64,000 nt of DNA from Ilumatobacteraceae bacterium (GTDB lineage: Bacteria; Actinomycetota; Acidimicrobiia; Acidimicrobiales; Iamiaceae), in contig JAOBWH010000169.1 in assembly GCA_025463265.1 (NCBI GenBank), positions 48,532-112,531 on the forward strand, read 5' to 3'. Under the pieces are notes generated by a model that saw only the letters and a program-made list of their open reading frames with translations, was not told the DNA's origin and made no database searches. This document shows, piece after piece, positions 16,604 to 24,346 of this stretch (its first letter is position 1; each line of letters begins with the position of its first letter). The position numbers and the translations under genes are program-made.

Positions 16604-17767
16604 GTGTCCTCGCCCCTCGACGGCATCACCGTCCTCGACCTCGCCAGCGTCGGACCGGCCGCCCGCACCTCGCGGTGGCTGGCCGACTTCGGTGCGCGGG
16701 TCATCAAGGTCGGCCCGACGCCCAAGCGGTCCGGCGTGCAGATCGTCCCGCCGTTCCACGCGTACGGCGGCCACCGGGGCATGGAACGGGTGCTGCTCGA
16801 CCTCAAGGCCGATGGCGGGCGCGAGGCGTTCCTCAGGCTCGCTTCGTCGGTCGATGTGGTGATCGAGAGCTTCCGCCCGGGTGTGGTCGCCCGCCTCGGC
16901 ATCGGCTTCGAGGACGTGCGCATCGTGAACCCCGGCGTCGTCTACTGCTCGACCAGCGGGTACGGGCAGACCGGCCCGAAGAGCCAGTGGGCCGGCCACG
17001 ACATCAACTACCTCGCGGTCAGCGGCTACCTCGACTGCTCCGGCCGCGACGCCGAGGGCGGACCCGCCCTCCCGGGCGCGACCGTGGCCGACAGCGCCGC
17101 CGGCGGCATGCACGCCGTGATCTCGATCCTCGCCGCCATCGTCGCCCGCACCGCCACCGGCGAGGGCCAGCACCTCGACGTCGCCGTGGCCGACGGCGCC
17201 ATCGCCCTGATGTCGCTCTCCATCGACGAGTACCTGGCCACCGGCACGGTCCCGGGTCCCGGCCACAACATCCTCACCGGCCGGTACGCCTGCTACGACG
17301 TCTACCGCTGCTCGGACGATCGCTGGGTGGCCGTCGGCGCCATCGAGCCGCACTTCTACGCCAACCTGTGCCGGCTGATCGGCTGCGAGCAGTGGCTCGC
17401 CCACCAGCTCGACGACGAGGTGCAGGACGAGATCCGCGCCGACTTCGCCTCCGCCTTCGCCACCCGCACCATGGAGGAGTGGGCCGCGGAGCTCGGCCCG
17501 GCCGACACGTGCGTGTCGCCGGTGGCCACCGTGCCCGAACTGGTCGAGGACGACCACTACCGCGACCGCGACGTGGTCATCACCGCCCACCGCCCCGGCC
17601 ACGACGCGTTCGAGCAGGTGGGCTTCGTCCTGGCCGGGATGGATCACGACCAGGCCGCTCCCGTCGTGCGGGACAGCACCCTCACCGACACCGACGCCCT
17701 GCTGGCCGCGGCCGGCTACGACGCCGACGCCATCGCCGCCCTCCGAGCCGAAGGAGCCGTCGCGTGA
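16604..17767 (+). CDS. CaiB/BaiF family CoA transferase (operon member)
   Basis: A 387-residue class III CoA transferase with GARVIKVGPTPK replacing the more usual KVE(H/R)P, then STSGYGQTGPKSQWAGHDI and GEGQHLDVAVADGAIAL. The aspartate in VADGA is the likely acyl-carrying residue. It begins with GTG four bases after the dehydrogenase stop. Its own stop overlaps the GTG of the next gene (GTGA), so translation is coupled. It probably charges the acid whose CoA ester is then handled by the dehydrogenases and hydratases of the same operon. It resembles racemase-type members (alpha-methylacyl-CoA racemase) as well, so racemisation rather than transfer is possible. Confidence 0.87.
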   Translation: MSSPLDGITVLDLASVGPAARTSRWLADFGARVIKVGPTPKRSGVQIVPPFHAYGGHRGMERVLLDLKADGGREAFLRLASSVDVVIESFRPGVVARLGIGFEDVRIVNPGVVYCSTSGYGQTGPKSQWAGHDINYLAVSGYLDCSGRDAEGGPALPGATVADSAAGGMHAVISILAAIVARTATGEGQHLDVAVADGAIALMSLSIDEYLATGTVPGPGHNILTGRYACYDVYRCSDDRWVAVGAIEPHFYANLCRLIGCEQWLAHQLDDEVQDEIRADFASAFATRTMEEWAAELGPADTCVSPVATVPELVEDDHYRDRDVVITAHRPGHDAFEQVGFVLAGMDHDQAAPVVRDSTLTDTDALLAAAGYDADAIAALRAEGAVA

Positions 17768-18324
17768 CCGACCCGACCGACCCCACCGTTCCCGCCGACC
17801 CCGGTGACCTCACCGCCGACCTGCCGCCCGAGGTGGCCGCCGTCATCGGCGAGTACCAGTACCAGGAGACCGGCGAGTTCCCGGCCGAGCAGGGCTACAT
17901 CTGGACCAGCTGCTCCTCGGTCGAGAACGGCAACCCGCTGTTCTGGGACCCCGAGGTCGCCGCCGAGGTCACCGACGGTCCCATCGCCCCACCGACCATG
18001 CTCTCGGTCTGGTTCCGCCCGCACAACTGGGCGCCCGGCCGCACCGAGCAAGCCCTGCCGCTGCAGGTGCACTTCGACCTCAAGGCCGCCTTCGACCTGC
18101 CCGAGGCGGTGATGACCGACAACACGATCATCTTCCACGAGCCCGTCCGCCCCGGCGACGTCCTCACCACCCGCCAGGTGCTCCGCTCGGTGAGCGGGCC
18201 GAAGACCACCAAGCTCGGCCGCGGCCGCTTCTGGGTGATCGACGTGGAGTACCTCAACCAGCGCGACGAGCTCGTCGGCGTCGAGAGCTACACGGGCTTC
18301 GGCTACCGCAGGAGCGCAGCATGA
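17764..18324 (+). CDS. MaoC N-terminal-type (FAS1-like) hotdog protein
   Basis: A 186-residue single-hotdog protein of the MaoC-dehydratase N-domain type (FWDPEVA, PPTMLSVWF, FHEPVRPGDVLTTRQVL). These half-proteins lack the catalytic Asp/His pair and normally form a heterodimer with a catalytic MaoC half. That half is encoded next, overlapping by four bases. The GTG at 17764 overlaps the upstream stop. The first 20 residues are a low-complexity Thr/Asp/Pro stretch. Together the pair should hydrate the enoyl-CoA made by the operon's dehydrogenases, comparable to ChsH1/ChsH2 of cholesterol side-chain degradation, though no DUF35 domain is attached here. Confidence 0.82.
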   Translation: MTDPTDPTVPADPGDLTADLPPEVAAVIGEYQYQETGEFPAEQGYIWTSCSSVENGNPLFWDPEVAAEVTDGPIAPPTMLSVWFRPHNWAPGRTEQALPLQVHFDLKAAFDLPEAVMTDNTIIFHEPVRPGDVLTTRQVLRSVSGPKTTKLGRGRFWVIDVEYLNQRDELVGVESYTGFGYRRSAA

Positions 18325-18803
18325 CCGACACGACGACCCTCCTCCTCGGCGACGTGGCGCCCGGCGATCACCTCCCCGAGCTGGCCTACGACGTCACCGC
18401 CACCACGGTCGTGCTCGGCGCCCTCGCCACCCGCGACTGGCGGCCGATGCACCACGACCACGACTTCGCGGTCAACCGCAACGGCACCCGGGACATCTTC
18501 TTGAACACGCCCAACCAGGCCGCCTGGTTCGAGCGCTACATCACCGACTGGACCGGCCCCAAGGGCCGGCTCGGCCGCATGACGTTCCGCATGAAGGGCT
18601 CCGTGTTCCCGAAGGACCGCATGGTGTTCACCGCCGCCGTCGAAGGCGTGACCACCGACGAGGCCGGCTGCGGCTGGGCTTCGCTGCTGGTCACCCTCGC
18701 CGTCGACGGCGACACCAAGACCGACTGCTCCGTGCGCGTGGCCCTGCCCACCGCCCCCGACGACAACCCCTGGGCGCGCCGCGGCGACCAGTGGAAGCCC
18801 TGA
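18321..18803 (+). CDS. MaoC-like enoyl-CoA hydratase half (catalytic)
   Basis: A 160-residue hotdog protein with the R-hydratase signature D-x4-H in RDWRPMHHDHDFA, giving the catalytic Asp and His. NQAAWFERYITDW and LGRMTFRMKGSVFP follow. ATG at 18321 overlaps the previous stop (ATGA), consistent with a one-to-one complex with that non-catalytic hotdog protein. Predicted role: addition of water to a 2-enoyl-CoA with a bulky acyl chain, the step after the operon's acyl-CoA dehydrogenase. Size is normal for a single hotdog. Confidence 0.85.
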   Translation: MTDTTTLLLGDVAPGDHLPELAYDVTATTVVLGALATRDWRPMHHDHDFAVNRNGTRDIFLNTPNQAAWFERYITDWTGPKGRLGRMTFRMKGSVFPKDRMVFTAAVEGVTTDEAGCGWASLLVTLAVDGDTKTDCSVRVALPTAPDDNPWARRGDQWKP

Positions 18804-18829
18804 TCGCACCGAACCCCGAGGACTGACCG

Positions 18830-19984
18830 ATGGATCTGGATTTCTCCGACGAACAATCGATGCTGCGAGAGATGGTGCGCGGCGTGTGCAGCACCGCCTC
18901 GTCGCTGGAGCAGGTGCGCGCCCTCGAGGACGACCCCATCGGGTACTCGCCGGAGTTCTGGCAGCAGCTCGCCGACCTCGACCTCACCGGCCTCATGATC
19001 CCCGAGGAGTACGGCGGCTCCGGCATGACCGCCCTCGAAGGCGCGGTCGTCTACGAGGAGCTGGGCCGGGCGCTCGCCCCGTCGCCCCACTTCGTGAGCG
19101 CCGTGCTGAGCGCGGGGCTGCTGCTCCGAGCCGGCTCCGACGGTCAGAAGGAGGCGCTGCTGCCGCAGATCGCCAAGGGCTCCGCCATCGCCACCACGGC
19201 GTGGCTCGAGCCGAAAAACGGCTTCGGCCCCAAGGGCGTGCAGGCCACGGCCACGGCCACGGCCGGCGGTGACGGGTTCGTCCTCGCCGGCACCAAGTGG
19301 CACGTGCCCTACGCCGCGGCCGCCACCCACCTCGTCGTCCTCGCCCGCACCGGCACCGCGCCGACCGACGTCGACCTGTTCCTCGTCGACCCGAAGGCCG
19401 ACGGCGTCACCCTCACGCAGATGTTCTCCATCGCCTCGGACTGCCAGTACCAGGTGGAGCTCGACGGCGTCCGGGTCACCGAGGCCGACCGCATCGGCAG
19501 CGCCGGCACCGGCTGGGCCACGTGGGACGCCGTGCTCGACGAGGGCCTCGTGTTCCTCGCCGCCCAGGCCATCGGGGGCGCGGCCTACGCCCTCGAGATC
19601 ACGGTCCAGTACGCCAAGGACCGCGAGCAGTTCGACAAGCCGCTCGGCGCCTTCCAGGCCATCAGCCACTACCTGTCCGACGCGGCCACGGCGGTCAACG
19701 GCGGCCGCATCCTCGCCTACGAGGCGGCCTGGTCCCTGGCCAACGGCCGCCCGGTCGAGGGCCGGGACGTGTCCGCCCTGGGACCGATGGCGAAGCTGTT
19801 CGCCTGCCAGACCTACCGCAACACCACCGCCATGGGCGAGCAGGTCTTCGGCGGGGTCGGCTTCACGCTCGAGTACGACATCCAGCTCTACTTCCGCAGG
19901 GCGAAGGCCCTCCAGATCTCCTGGCTCGACGACCCCGCCCTGCGCGAGAAGGTCGCCGCTCAGGTCCTCGACCAACCCGCCTGA
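18830..19984 (+). CDS. Acyl-CoA dehydrogenase, FadE28-like partner
   Basis: A 384-residue acyl-CoA dehydrogenase of the divergent class that often forms the second subunit of a heteromer. Helical N-domain, IPEEYGGSG, then a weak middle domain (TTAWLEPKNGF rather than the usual TEPxAGSD) and the C-terminal GEQVFGGVGFTLEYDIQLY. The altered flavin/substrate loop suggests a subunit that leans on its partner, likely the dehydrogenase at 15379. It is the last gene of the operon and starts 26 bases after the MaoC gene. Whether it binds FAD itself is uncertain. Confidence 0.87.
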   Translation: MDLDFSDEQSMLREMVRGVCSTASSLEQVRALEDDPIGYSPEFWQQLADLDLTGLMIPEEYGGSGMTALEGAVVYEELGRALAPSPHFVSAVLSAGLLLRAGSDGQKEALLPQIAKGSAIATTAWLEPKNGFGPKGVQATATATAGGDGFVLAGTKWHVPYAAAATHLVVLARTGTAPTDVDLFLVDPKADGVTLTQMFSIASDCQYQVELDGVRVTEADRIGSAGTGWATWDAVLDEGLVFLAAQAIGGAAYALEITVQYAKDREQFDKPLGAFQAISHYLSDAATAVNGGRILAYEAAWSLANGRPVEGRDVSALGPMAKLFACQTYRNTTAMGEQVFGGVGFTLEYDIQLYFRRAKALQISWLDDPALREKVAAQVLDQPA

Positions 19985-20063
19985 CCCCTGCTCCTTCGGG
20001 TCACCGTGGTCGCCCAGCGGCCGCTCGTGACCTGATGAGGTCCGGGTCGGGCAGGCTGGGGCG

Positions 20064-20993
20064 ATGTCGACCGGACGGTTCGCGCCCTCGCCGACGGGGG
20101 ACCTGCACCTGGGGAACCTGCGGACGGCGCTGGCGGCGTGGCTGTTCGCCCGGTCTGCGGGGTCGGCGTTCCTGGTGCGGATGGAGGATCTCGATCGCGC
20201 CCAGGCGTCGGCCGACCACGAACGGTCGCAGCTCGCCGACCTGGCTGCGCTCGGGCTCGACCGGGACGGCGACATCGTGCGCCAGAGCGAGCGGTTCGAC
20301 CGGTACGAGGCGGCCATCGCCCAGCTCGACGCCGCCGGGGTCACCTACCCCTGCTCCTGCACCCGCCGGGAGATCCGCGAGGCATCGGCCGCACCCCACG
20401 GCGATCCCCTGCCCGACGGGGCCTACCCCGGCACCTGCCGGGATCTCACCGACGCCGAGCGGGAGGCCCAGGCCGCGTCCGGCCGGCCGCTCGCCCTGCG
20501 GTTGCGAGGTCCGGGCACGGCGGTGACCATCACCGATCTCCTCCTCGGCGAGGTGACGGCGCTGGTGGACGATGTCGTGCTGCGCCGCAACGACGGCGTC
20601 CCCGCGTACAACCTCGCGGTGGTGGTGGACGATGCCGCCCAGGGTGTGGAGCAGGTGGTCCGGGCGGACGACCTCGCCAGCTCGGCACCACGCCAGCGCC
20701 ACCTGGCCGACCTGCTCGGGCTCCCGCCGGTGACCTACGCCCACGTCCCGCTGGTGCTCGGCCCGGGAGGCCGGCGCCTCGCCAAGCGCGACGGCGCCAT
20801 CACGCTCGCCGACCAGCTCGCCCTCGGCCGCACCCCGGCAGAGGTCTGCGGACGCCTCGCCCGCTCCCTCGGCCTGCTCGACGAGGCGCGGCCGGTGCAC
20901 CCTGCGGAGCTCGTCGCCACGTTCGACCCGAACCGCCTCCCCCGCGAGCCGTGGACCTGGTCGGACGCTGACGCCGGTACGGTCGGGCCATGA
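20064..20993 (+). CDS. gluQ: Glutamyl-Q tRNA(Asp) synthetase
   Basis: A 309-residue truncated glutamyl-tRNA synthetase paralogue that attaches glutamate to the queuosine base of tRNA-Asp. It has the class I core (FAPSPTGDLHLGNLRTAL with HLGN as the HIGH motif; LAKRDG as the KMSKS-like motif). A zinc-binding pattern of CSCT followed by Y-x3-C distinguishes GluQ-RS. It lacks an anticodon-binding domain, as expected at this length. It depends on queuosine, whose synthesis genes are not in this window. The stop overlaps the ATG of the next gene (ATGA). Confidence 0.9.
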   Translation: MSTGRFAPSPTGDLHLGNLRTALAAWLFARSAGSAFLVRMEDLDRAQASADHERSQLADLAALGLDRDGDIVRQSERFDRYEAAIAQLDAAGVTYPCSCTRREIREASAAPHGDPLPDGAYPGTCRDLTDAEREAQAASGRPLALRLRGPGTAVTITDLLLGEVTALVDDVVLRRNDGVPAYNLAVVVDDAAQGVEQVVRADDLASSAPRQRHLADLLGLPPVTYAHVPLVLGPGGRRLAKRDGAITLADQLALGRTPAEVCGRLARSLGLLDEARPVHPAELVATFDPNRLPREPWTWSDADAGTVGP

Positions 20994-21379
20994 GCGAGAC
21001 CCACATCGACGGACCCACCGCCATCGTGCTGATCGCCCACGGCAGCCGGACCGTGGCGGCCAACCAGGCGCACCGGAAGATGGCCGTCGACCTCGAGGCG
21101 ATGCTGGGCATGCCGGTGTGGGCGGCGTTCCTCGAGCTGGCCGACCCGCTGATCCCCGCCGCCATCCACCAGGCCGCGGCCGCCGGCGCCACCAGGGTGC
21201 TGGTGCTCCCGTACTTCCTCTACCCGGGCCGGCACCTGAGCCTCGACATCCCCGAGCTGGTGGCCACCACGGCGGCCATGCACCCCACCGTCGAGATCGT
21301 GACGATGGACGGCTTCGGCGCCGACCCGGCCGTGCTCGCCCTGCTCGTCGCCCAGGTCCGCCGGGCCGACGCCCGCTGA
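20990..21379 (+). CDS. CbiX-type sirohydrochlorin chelatase, small form
   Basis: A 129-residue protein of the short CbiX/SirB-like family, which acts as a homodimer to insert cobalt or iron into sirohydrochlorin. The two metal-site histidines are seen in LIAHGSR near the N-terminus and in PYFLYPGRHLSLDIPELV. Half the size of CbiX-long or CbiK, as in the primitive archaeal form. It overlaps gluQ by four bases, a pairing without an obvious metabolic logic. Choice between cobalamin, sirohaem or a nickel tetrapyrrole cannot be made from sequence alone. Confidence 0.83.
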   Translation: MSETHIDGPTAIVLIAHGSRTVAANQAHRKMAVDLEAMLGMPVWAAFLELADPLIPAAIHQAAAAGATRVLVLPYFLYPGRHLSLDIPELVATTAAMHPTVEIVTMDGFGADPAVLALLVAQVRRADAR

Positions 21380-21423
21380 ACCGGATCCCGCGCGCCGCAC
21401 CGATGCTGCGCCCCGCGGCTCAG

Positions 21424-21443
21424 GTGACCTGATCCAGGGTCAC
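21424..21443. terminator. Hairpin between convergent genes
   Basis: GTGACC-N8-GGTCAC (21424-21443) lies between the chelatase stop at 21379 and the L,D-transpeptidase stop at 21446. It could act as a bidirectional terminator. The flanking CTCAGGTGACC is shared with the hairpin at 4864-4874. There is no T-run. Confidence 0.4.
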
Positions 21444-21445
21444 GG

Positions 21446-22321
21446 TCAATCGACGATGACGACGGGGGTCCCCTGGCGTGCGAGGGGGATCAGCGCCGAG
21501 ATGTCCTCGTTCCTCATGCGGACGCATCCGTGGCTCGCCGGTTGGCCGATGAGCTCGGGCCGGTTGGTGCCGTGGATGGCGATCTGGCCGTTGCCGCCGC
21601 CGAAGCTGTCGTAGACGTTCGAGAACCCGGTGACGCTGATCTGGAACGGCCCGTACGGCCCGTTGGGGTTGCTGGGCCGGGTGAGGATGTCGGTGTAGAA
21701 GGCACCGGTCGGGGTGGGCGACGACGCCGTGCCGGGTGCCACAGAGGCGGTGAAGATCGGCGCCTCGCCGTGGAACACGGTGAGCTTCTTGGCGCCGAGC
21801 TCGATGAGGATGTGGTTGTCGACGGTGCGGATGGCGACGTCGGAGGACTTGATCCACGCGGTGGCGCCGTTGGGGCGCTGGTTGATCTGCACCTGGAGCC
21901 AGTCCCGCTGCTGCTTGCGCACCAGGAACACCAGCTTGAAGCCCTCGACCGTGGGGTTCGGCAGCGTCCGGCCGGTGGGCACCGGCCTGCCGGGCGATTC
22001 GTACAGCGCCACGTTGGCGACGATGGCGTCGGCCGCGGTGAAGTGGTCCGGCCACGGGGGGCCGATGGGTCCCGAGACGCTGAGGCCGGTGGCGGGGTCC
22101 AGGTTCGTCGGTGCCGTCGTCGTGGTGGTGGTGGACGTGGTGGGCCACGCCCCCTCCACCTTCGGGGGCTTGACCGCCGGCAGCGACAGCGACGCCGTCA
22201 CCTGGTGGGGCTCGTCGTCGCGAGCCTGCTGCCAGGCCGCACCGGTGACGATCAGCGCACCGACGGCCACGACCCACGCTGCGACGAACCAGCGTCGTGA
22301 GCGGAGGGGGGTGGCGGCCAT
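21446..22321 (-). CDS. Membrane-anchored L,D-transpeptidase (YkuD)
   Basis: A 291-residue cell-wall enzyme making 3-3 peptidoglycan cross-links or attaching proteins. An N-terminal membrane helix (about residues 10-30) is followed by a Thr-rich linker. An SH3-like region (about 75-150) precedes the YkuD domain, whose active site reads HGTN...SHGCVRM with the nucleophilic Cys in SHGC. L,D-transpeptidases are prominent in actinobacterial walls. The start ATG 22321 places the membrane helix at the N-terminus. It converges on the chelatase gene. The catalytic set is complete, so it should be active. Confidence 0.9.
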   Translation of the reverse strand: MAATPLRSRRWFVAAWVVAVGALIVTGAAWQQARDDEPHQVTASLSLPAVKPPKVEGAWPTTSTTTTTTAPTNLDPATGLSVSGPIGPPWPDHFTAADAIVANVALYESPGRPVPTGRTLPNPTVEGFKLVFLVRKQQRDWLQVQINQRPNGATAWIKSSDVAIRTVDNHILIELGAKKLTVFHGEAPIFTASVAPGTASSPTPTGAFYTDILTRPSNPNGPYGPFQISVTGFSNVYDSFGGGNGQIAIHGTNRPELIGQPASHGCVRMRNEDISALIPLARQGTPVVIVD

Positions 22322-22390
22322 GAGGCCGCCAACGCTACCGACCTGGACGTTCGTTCGGCAGGTCGGGCTGGGGGCGGTCCGGCCCCGGAC

Positions 22391-22750
22391 CTACTCGACG
22401 ATGGTGTAGGCGGGGTTGAGGACGACCATCCGCCCCCGTTCGGTGCGGGCGACGCCGTCGACCACGATGCGGCGGCCGCAGTCGACGCCGCCGAGGCGCT
22501 TGCGCCCGGTGAAGACGGCGACCGCCCGGCCGCTGCCGTCGCTGATGGTCACCTCGAGCGACGGGGAACCGGCGCGGGGCACGACCTGGAGGCCCTGGAC
22601 CTCACCGGCGAGCAGGATCGGGGTGCGGGTGGGCGCCTCCGCGATGGGCTGGACGCCGAGGTCGGCGAGGCGCCCGGTCAGCCGCTCGCCCTCGATGTCG
22701 TCGATGCTCTGGGAGAGCTTCTTGCGGAGGTTCTTCAGCACGACGCCCAC
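22391..22750 (-). CDS. OB-fold nucleic-acid-binding-like protein
   Basis: A 119-residue protein. The first 45 residues are helical and basic (KNLRKKLSQSIDDIEGERLTGR). The remainder is an OB-fold barrel (ILLAGEVQGLQVVP, LEVTISDGSGRAVAVFTGRK, GRRIVVDGVARTERGRMVVLNP). A homologous-looking OB-fold gene sits beside the two Trk genes (ceoB/ceoC) in mycobacteria, and here it likewise follows two TrkA genes on the same strand. The link with potassium uptake is unexplained. I see no catalytic residues. Confidence 0.78.
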   Translation of the reverse strand: MGVVLKNLRKKLSQSIDDIEGERLTGRLADLGVQPIAEAPTRTPILLAGEVQGLQVVPRAGSPSLEVTISDGSGRAVAVFTGRKRLGGVDCGRRIVVDGVARTERGRMVVLNPAYTIVE

Positions 22751-22804
22751 TGTCGCACGGCGGCGGCGCGCCTGGCAACGGGGCGCACCCGCAGATCGGG
22801 ATCG

Positions 22805-23473
22805 CTAGCCAAGGAGGGTGGTGATGACGTCGTCTTCGGCGTCGGGGGTGGTGAGGACGAGGACCTCGTCGCCGCCGCGCAGGACCGTGTCGCCGCGGGG
22901 GACGATCACGTGGTCTTCTCGGATGATGGCCACCACGGTGGAGTCCCGGGGCATGCCGAGCTCGGCGAGGTCCTTGCCGTTGGCGGGGGAGTCCGGGGCG
23001 AGCGTCGCTTCCGACAGCCGGGCCCGGCCGCCCTCGAACGACAGCAGCCGCACGAGCGAGCCGACCGACACGGCTTCTTCGACGAGGGCGGTGAGCAGGT
23101 GCGGGGTGGAGACGGAGACGTCGACGCCCCACATCTCGTTGAACATCCACTCGTTCTTCGGGTTGTTGACCCGGGCCACGACGCGGGGCACGGCGAACTC
23201 CTGCTTGGCCAGCAGCGAGATCACGAGGTTGTCCTCGTCGTCGCCGGTGACCGCGGCCACGACGTCGGCCTTGTCGACGCCAGCTCGGGCGAACTCGCTG
23301 ACCTCGCAGCCGTCGGCGGCGATCCACTCGACGCCGGCCGGTTCGCCCTGGGCGAGGGCCTGGGCGACGCGGTCTGCGTCGACCTCGACGATGACGACGT
23401 CGTGACCGGCCTTGGCCAGGTCCTCGGCGATGAAGGTTCCGACGTTGCCGCCGCCTGCGATGACGACCCGCAT
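22805..23473 (-). CDS. TrkA-type potassium uptake regulator, second copy
   Basis: A 222-residue cytoplasmic protein with an N-terminal Rossmann RCK domain (MRVVIAGGGNVGTFIAEDL, acidic residue after VIVEVD) and a C-terminal RCK_C domain (TLAPDSPANGKDLAELGMP, TVLRGGDEVLVLT). It binds NAD(H)/ATP and gates a potassium transporter. The ATG at 23473 overlaps the stop of the upstream TrkA gene, so the two are translationally coupled and probably form a heteromer like CeoB/CeoC. No TrkH/TrkG channel is in the window; the KimA-like permeases on the other side are the potassium carriers present. Confidence 0.88.
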   Translation of the reverse strand: MRVVIAGGGNVGTFIAEDLAKAGHDVVIVEVDADRVAQALAQGEPAGVEWIAADGCEVSEFARAGVDKADVVAAVTGDDEDNLVISLLAKQEFAVPRVVARVNNPKNEWMFNEMWGVDVSVSTPHLLTALVEEAVSVGSLVRLLSFEGGRARLSEATLAPDSPANGKDLAELGMPRDSTVVAIIREDHVIVPRGDTVLRGGDEVLVLTTPDAEDDVITTLLG

Positions 23474-24150
23474 CAGTGCGAACCTCCCGTGGGGGCACCG
23501 TTGAGGTGCTTGTCGAAGAACTCGATGGATCCGCCGTCGACGCTCACGTGGACGAGGTCGCCCTCCTGGAGGACGGTGTCGGGCCCGGCGACGGACCCTT
23601 GGCCGAGGCGGGTGACGACGGCGATGCGGGCATGGCCGGCGACGTCGAGCTCGGCGACCTTGTGGCCGGCCCACTTCGGTGGGACCGGGCGTTCGATCAG
23701 GCACACCTTGGCGCTGGCGTCGATCCACTCGGCCGAGGGGCGCTCGGGGAGGATGCGCTGGAGGACCCGCTCGGTGGCCCACTCGACGGTGGCGATGGTG
23801 GGCACGCCGAGCCGCTCGTAGATCTTGGCCCGGCGAGGGTCGTAGATGCGGGCGACGACGTTCTCGACGCCGAAGGTCTCCCGGGCCACGCGGGCCACGA
23901 GGATGTTCGAGTTGTCGCCGTTGGTGACCGCGGCGAGGGCGCTGGCCTCCTCGATGCCGGCGGCCTTCAGCCGATCGCGGTCGAAGCCGACGCCGCGGAC
24001 GGTCTTGCCGGCGAAGTCGTCGGGCAGCCGCTCGAACGCCTTGGACCGGCGGTCAACGACGGCGACCGTGTGACCGCTCTCCTCGAGGGTGCGAGCCAGA
24101 CCGGAGCCGACTCGACCACATCCCACTACGACGACGTGCACTGCACTCAC
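23473..24150 (-). CDS. TrkA-type potassium uptake regulator, first copy
   Basis: A 225-residue RCK protein: Rossmann GCGRVGSGLARTLEESGH with the acidic VVDRR, NGDNSNILVARVARETF, then an RCK_C domain (KVAELDVAGHARIAVVTRLG, TVLQEGDLVHVSV). GTG start at 24150. It is the first gene of the minus-strand unit trkA-trkA-(OB-fold), divergent from two KimA-like permeases with 196 bases between them. This head-to-head layout of regulator and permease genes suggests a shared, potassium-responsive promoter region. Direct gating of a KimA-type carrier by these proteins is inference. Confidence 0.88.
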   Translation of the reverse strand: MSAVHVVVVGCGRVGSGLARTLEESGHTVAVVDRRSKAFERLPDDFAGKTVRGVGFDRDRLKAAGIEEASALAAVTNGDNSNILVARVARETFGVENVVARIYDPRRAKIYERLGVPTIATVEWATERVLQRILPERPSAEWIDASAKVCLIERPVPPKWAGHKVAELDVAGHARIAVVTRLGQGSVAGPDTVLQEGDLVHVSVDGGSIEFFDKHLNGAPTGGSH

Positions 24151-24212
24151 CTCACCTTGGTGCCCGGGAGGGCACGGCGGCTGACTCTAAACCCGTGGGA
24201 GTCGTAACTGCA

Positions 24213-24234
24213 CCCTGACCGATACCTGTCAGGG
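24213..24234. promoter_or_regulatory. Palindrome in trkA/kimA divergent intergenic region
   Basis: CCCTGAC-N8-GTCAGGG (arms 24213-24219 and 24228-24234) lies between the divergent trkA and kimA-like genes, in a locally less GC-rich stretch. It could be an operator or an RNA hairpin in the kimA leader. I looked for the conserved blocks of the c-di-AMP (ydaO) riboswitch in this region and did not find them. Confidence 0.4.
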
Positions 24235-24346
24235 ACGGTTCGCACGCCGGTCGGGCCCGGGTGCGCCAAGATGCCGGCGAACTACTTCGCGCGTGCTCCG
24301 GGACCATACGATCGCCCGGTCCGCCAGGTCGGCTCGAAGGATCTCC

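Noticed and set aside
16675..17763. N-terminal extension of the hotdog protein (549-codon frame)
   Set aside because: The upstream part is out of frame with, and antisense-like relative to, the CoA transferase; the GTG at 17764 overlapping the stop is the natural start.
24151..24346. c-di-AMP (ydaO) riboswitch before the KimA-like genes
   Set aside because: Expected because of the family, but the conserved blocks of that riboswitch are not recognisable; only a 7-base-arm hairpin is present.
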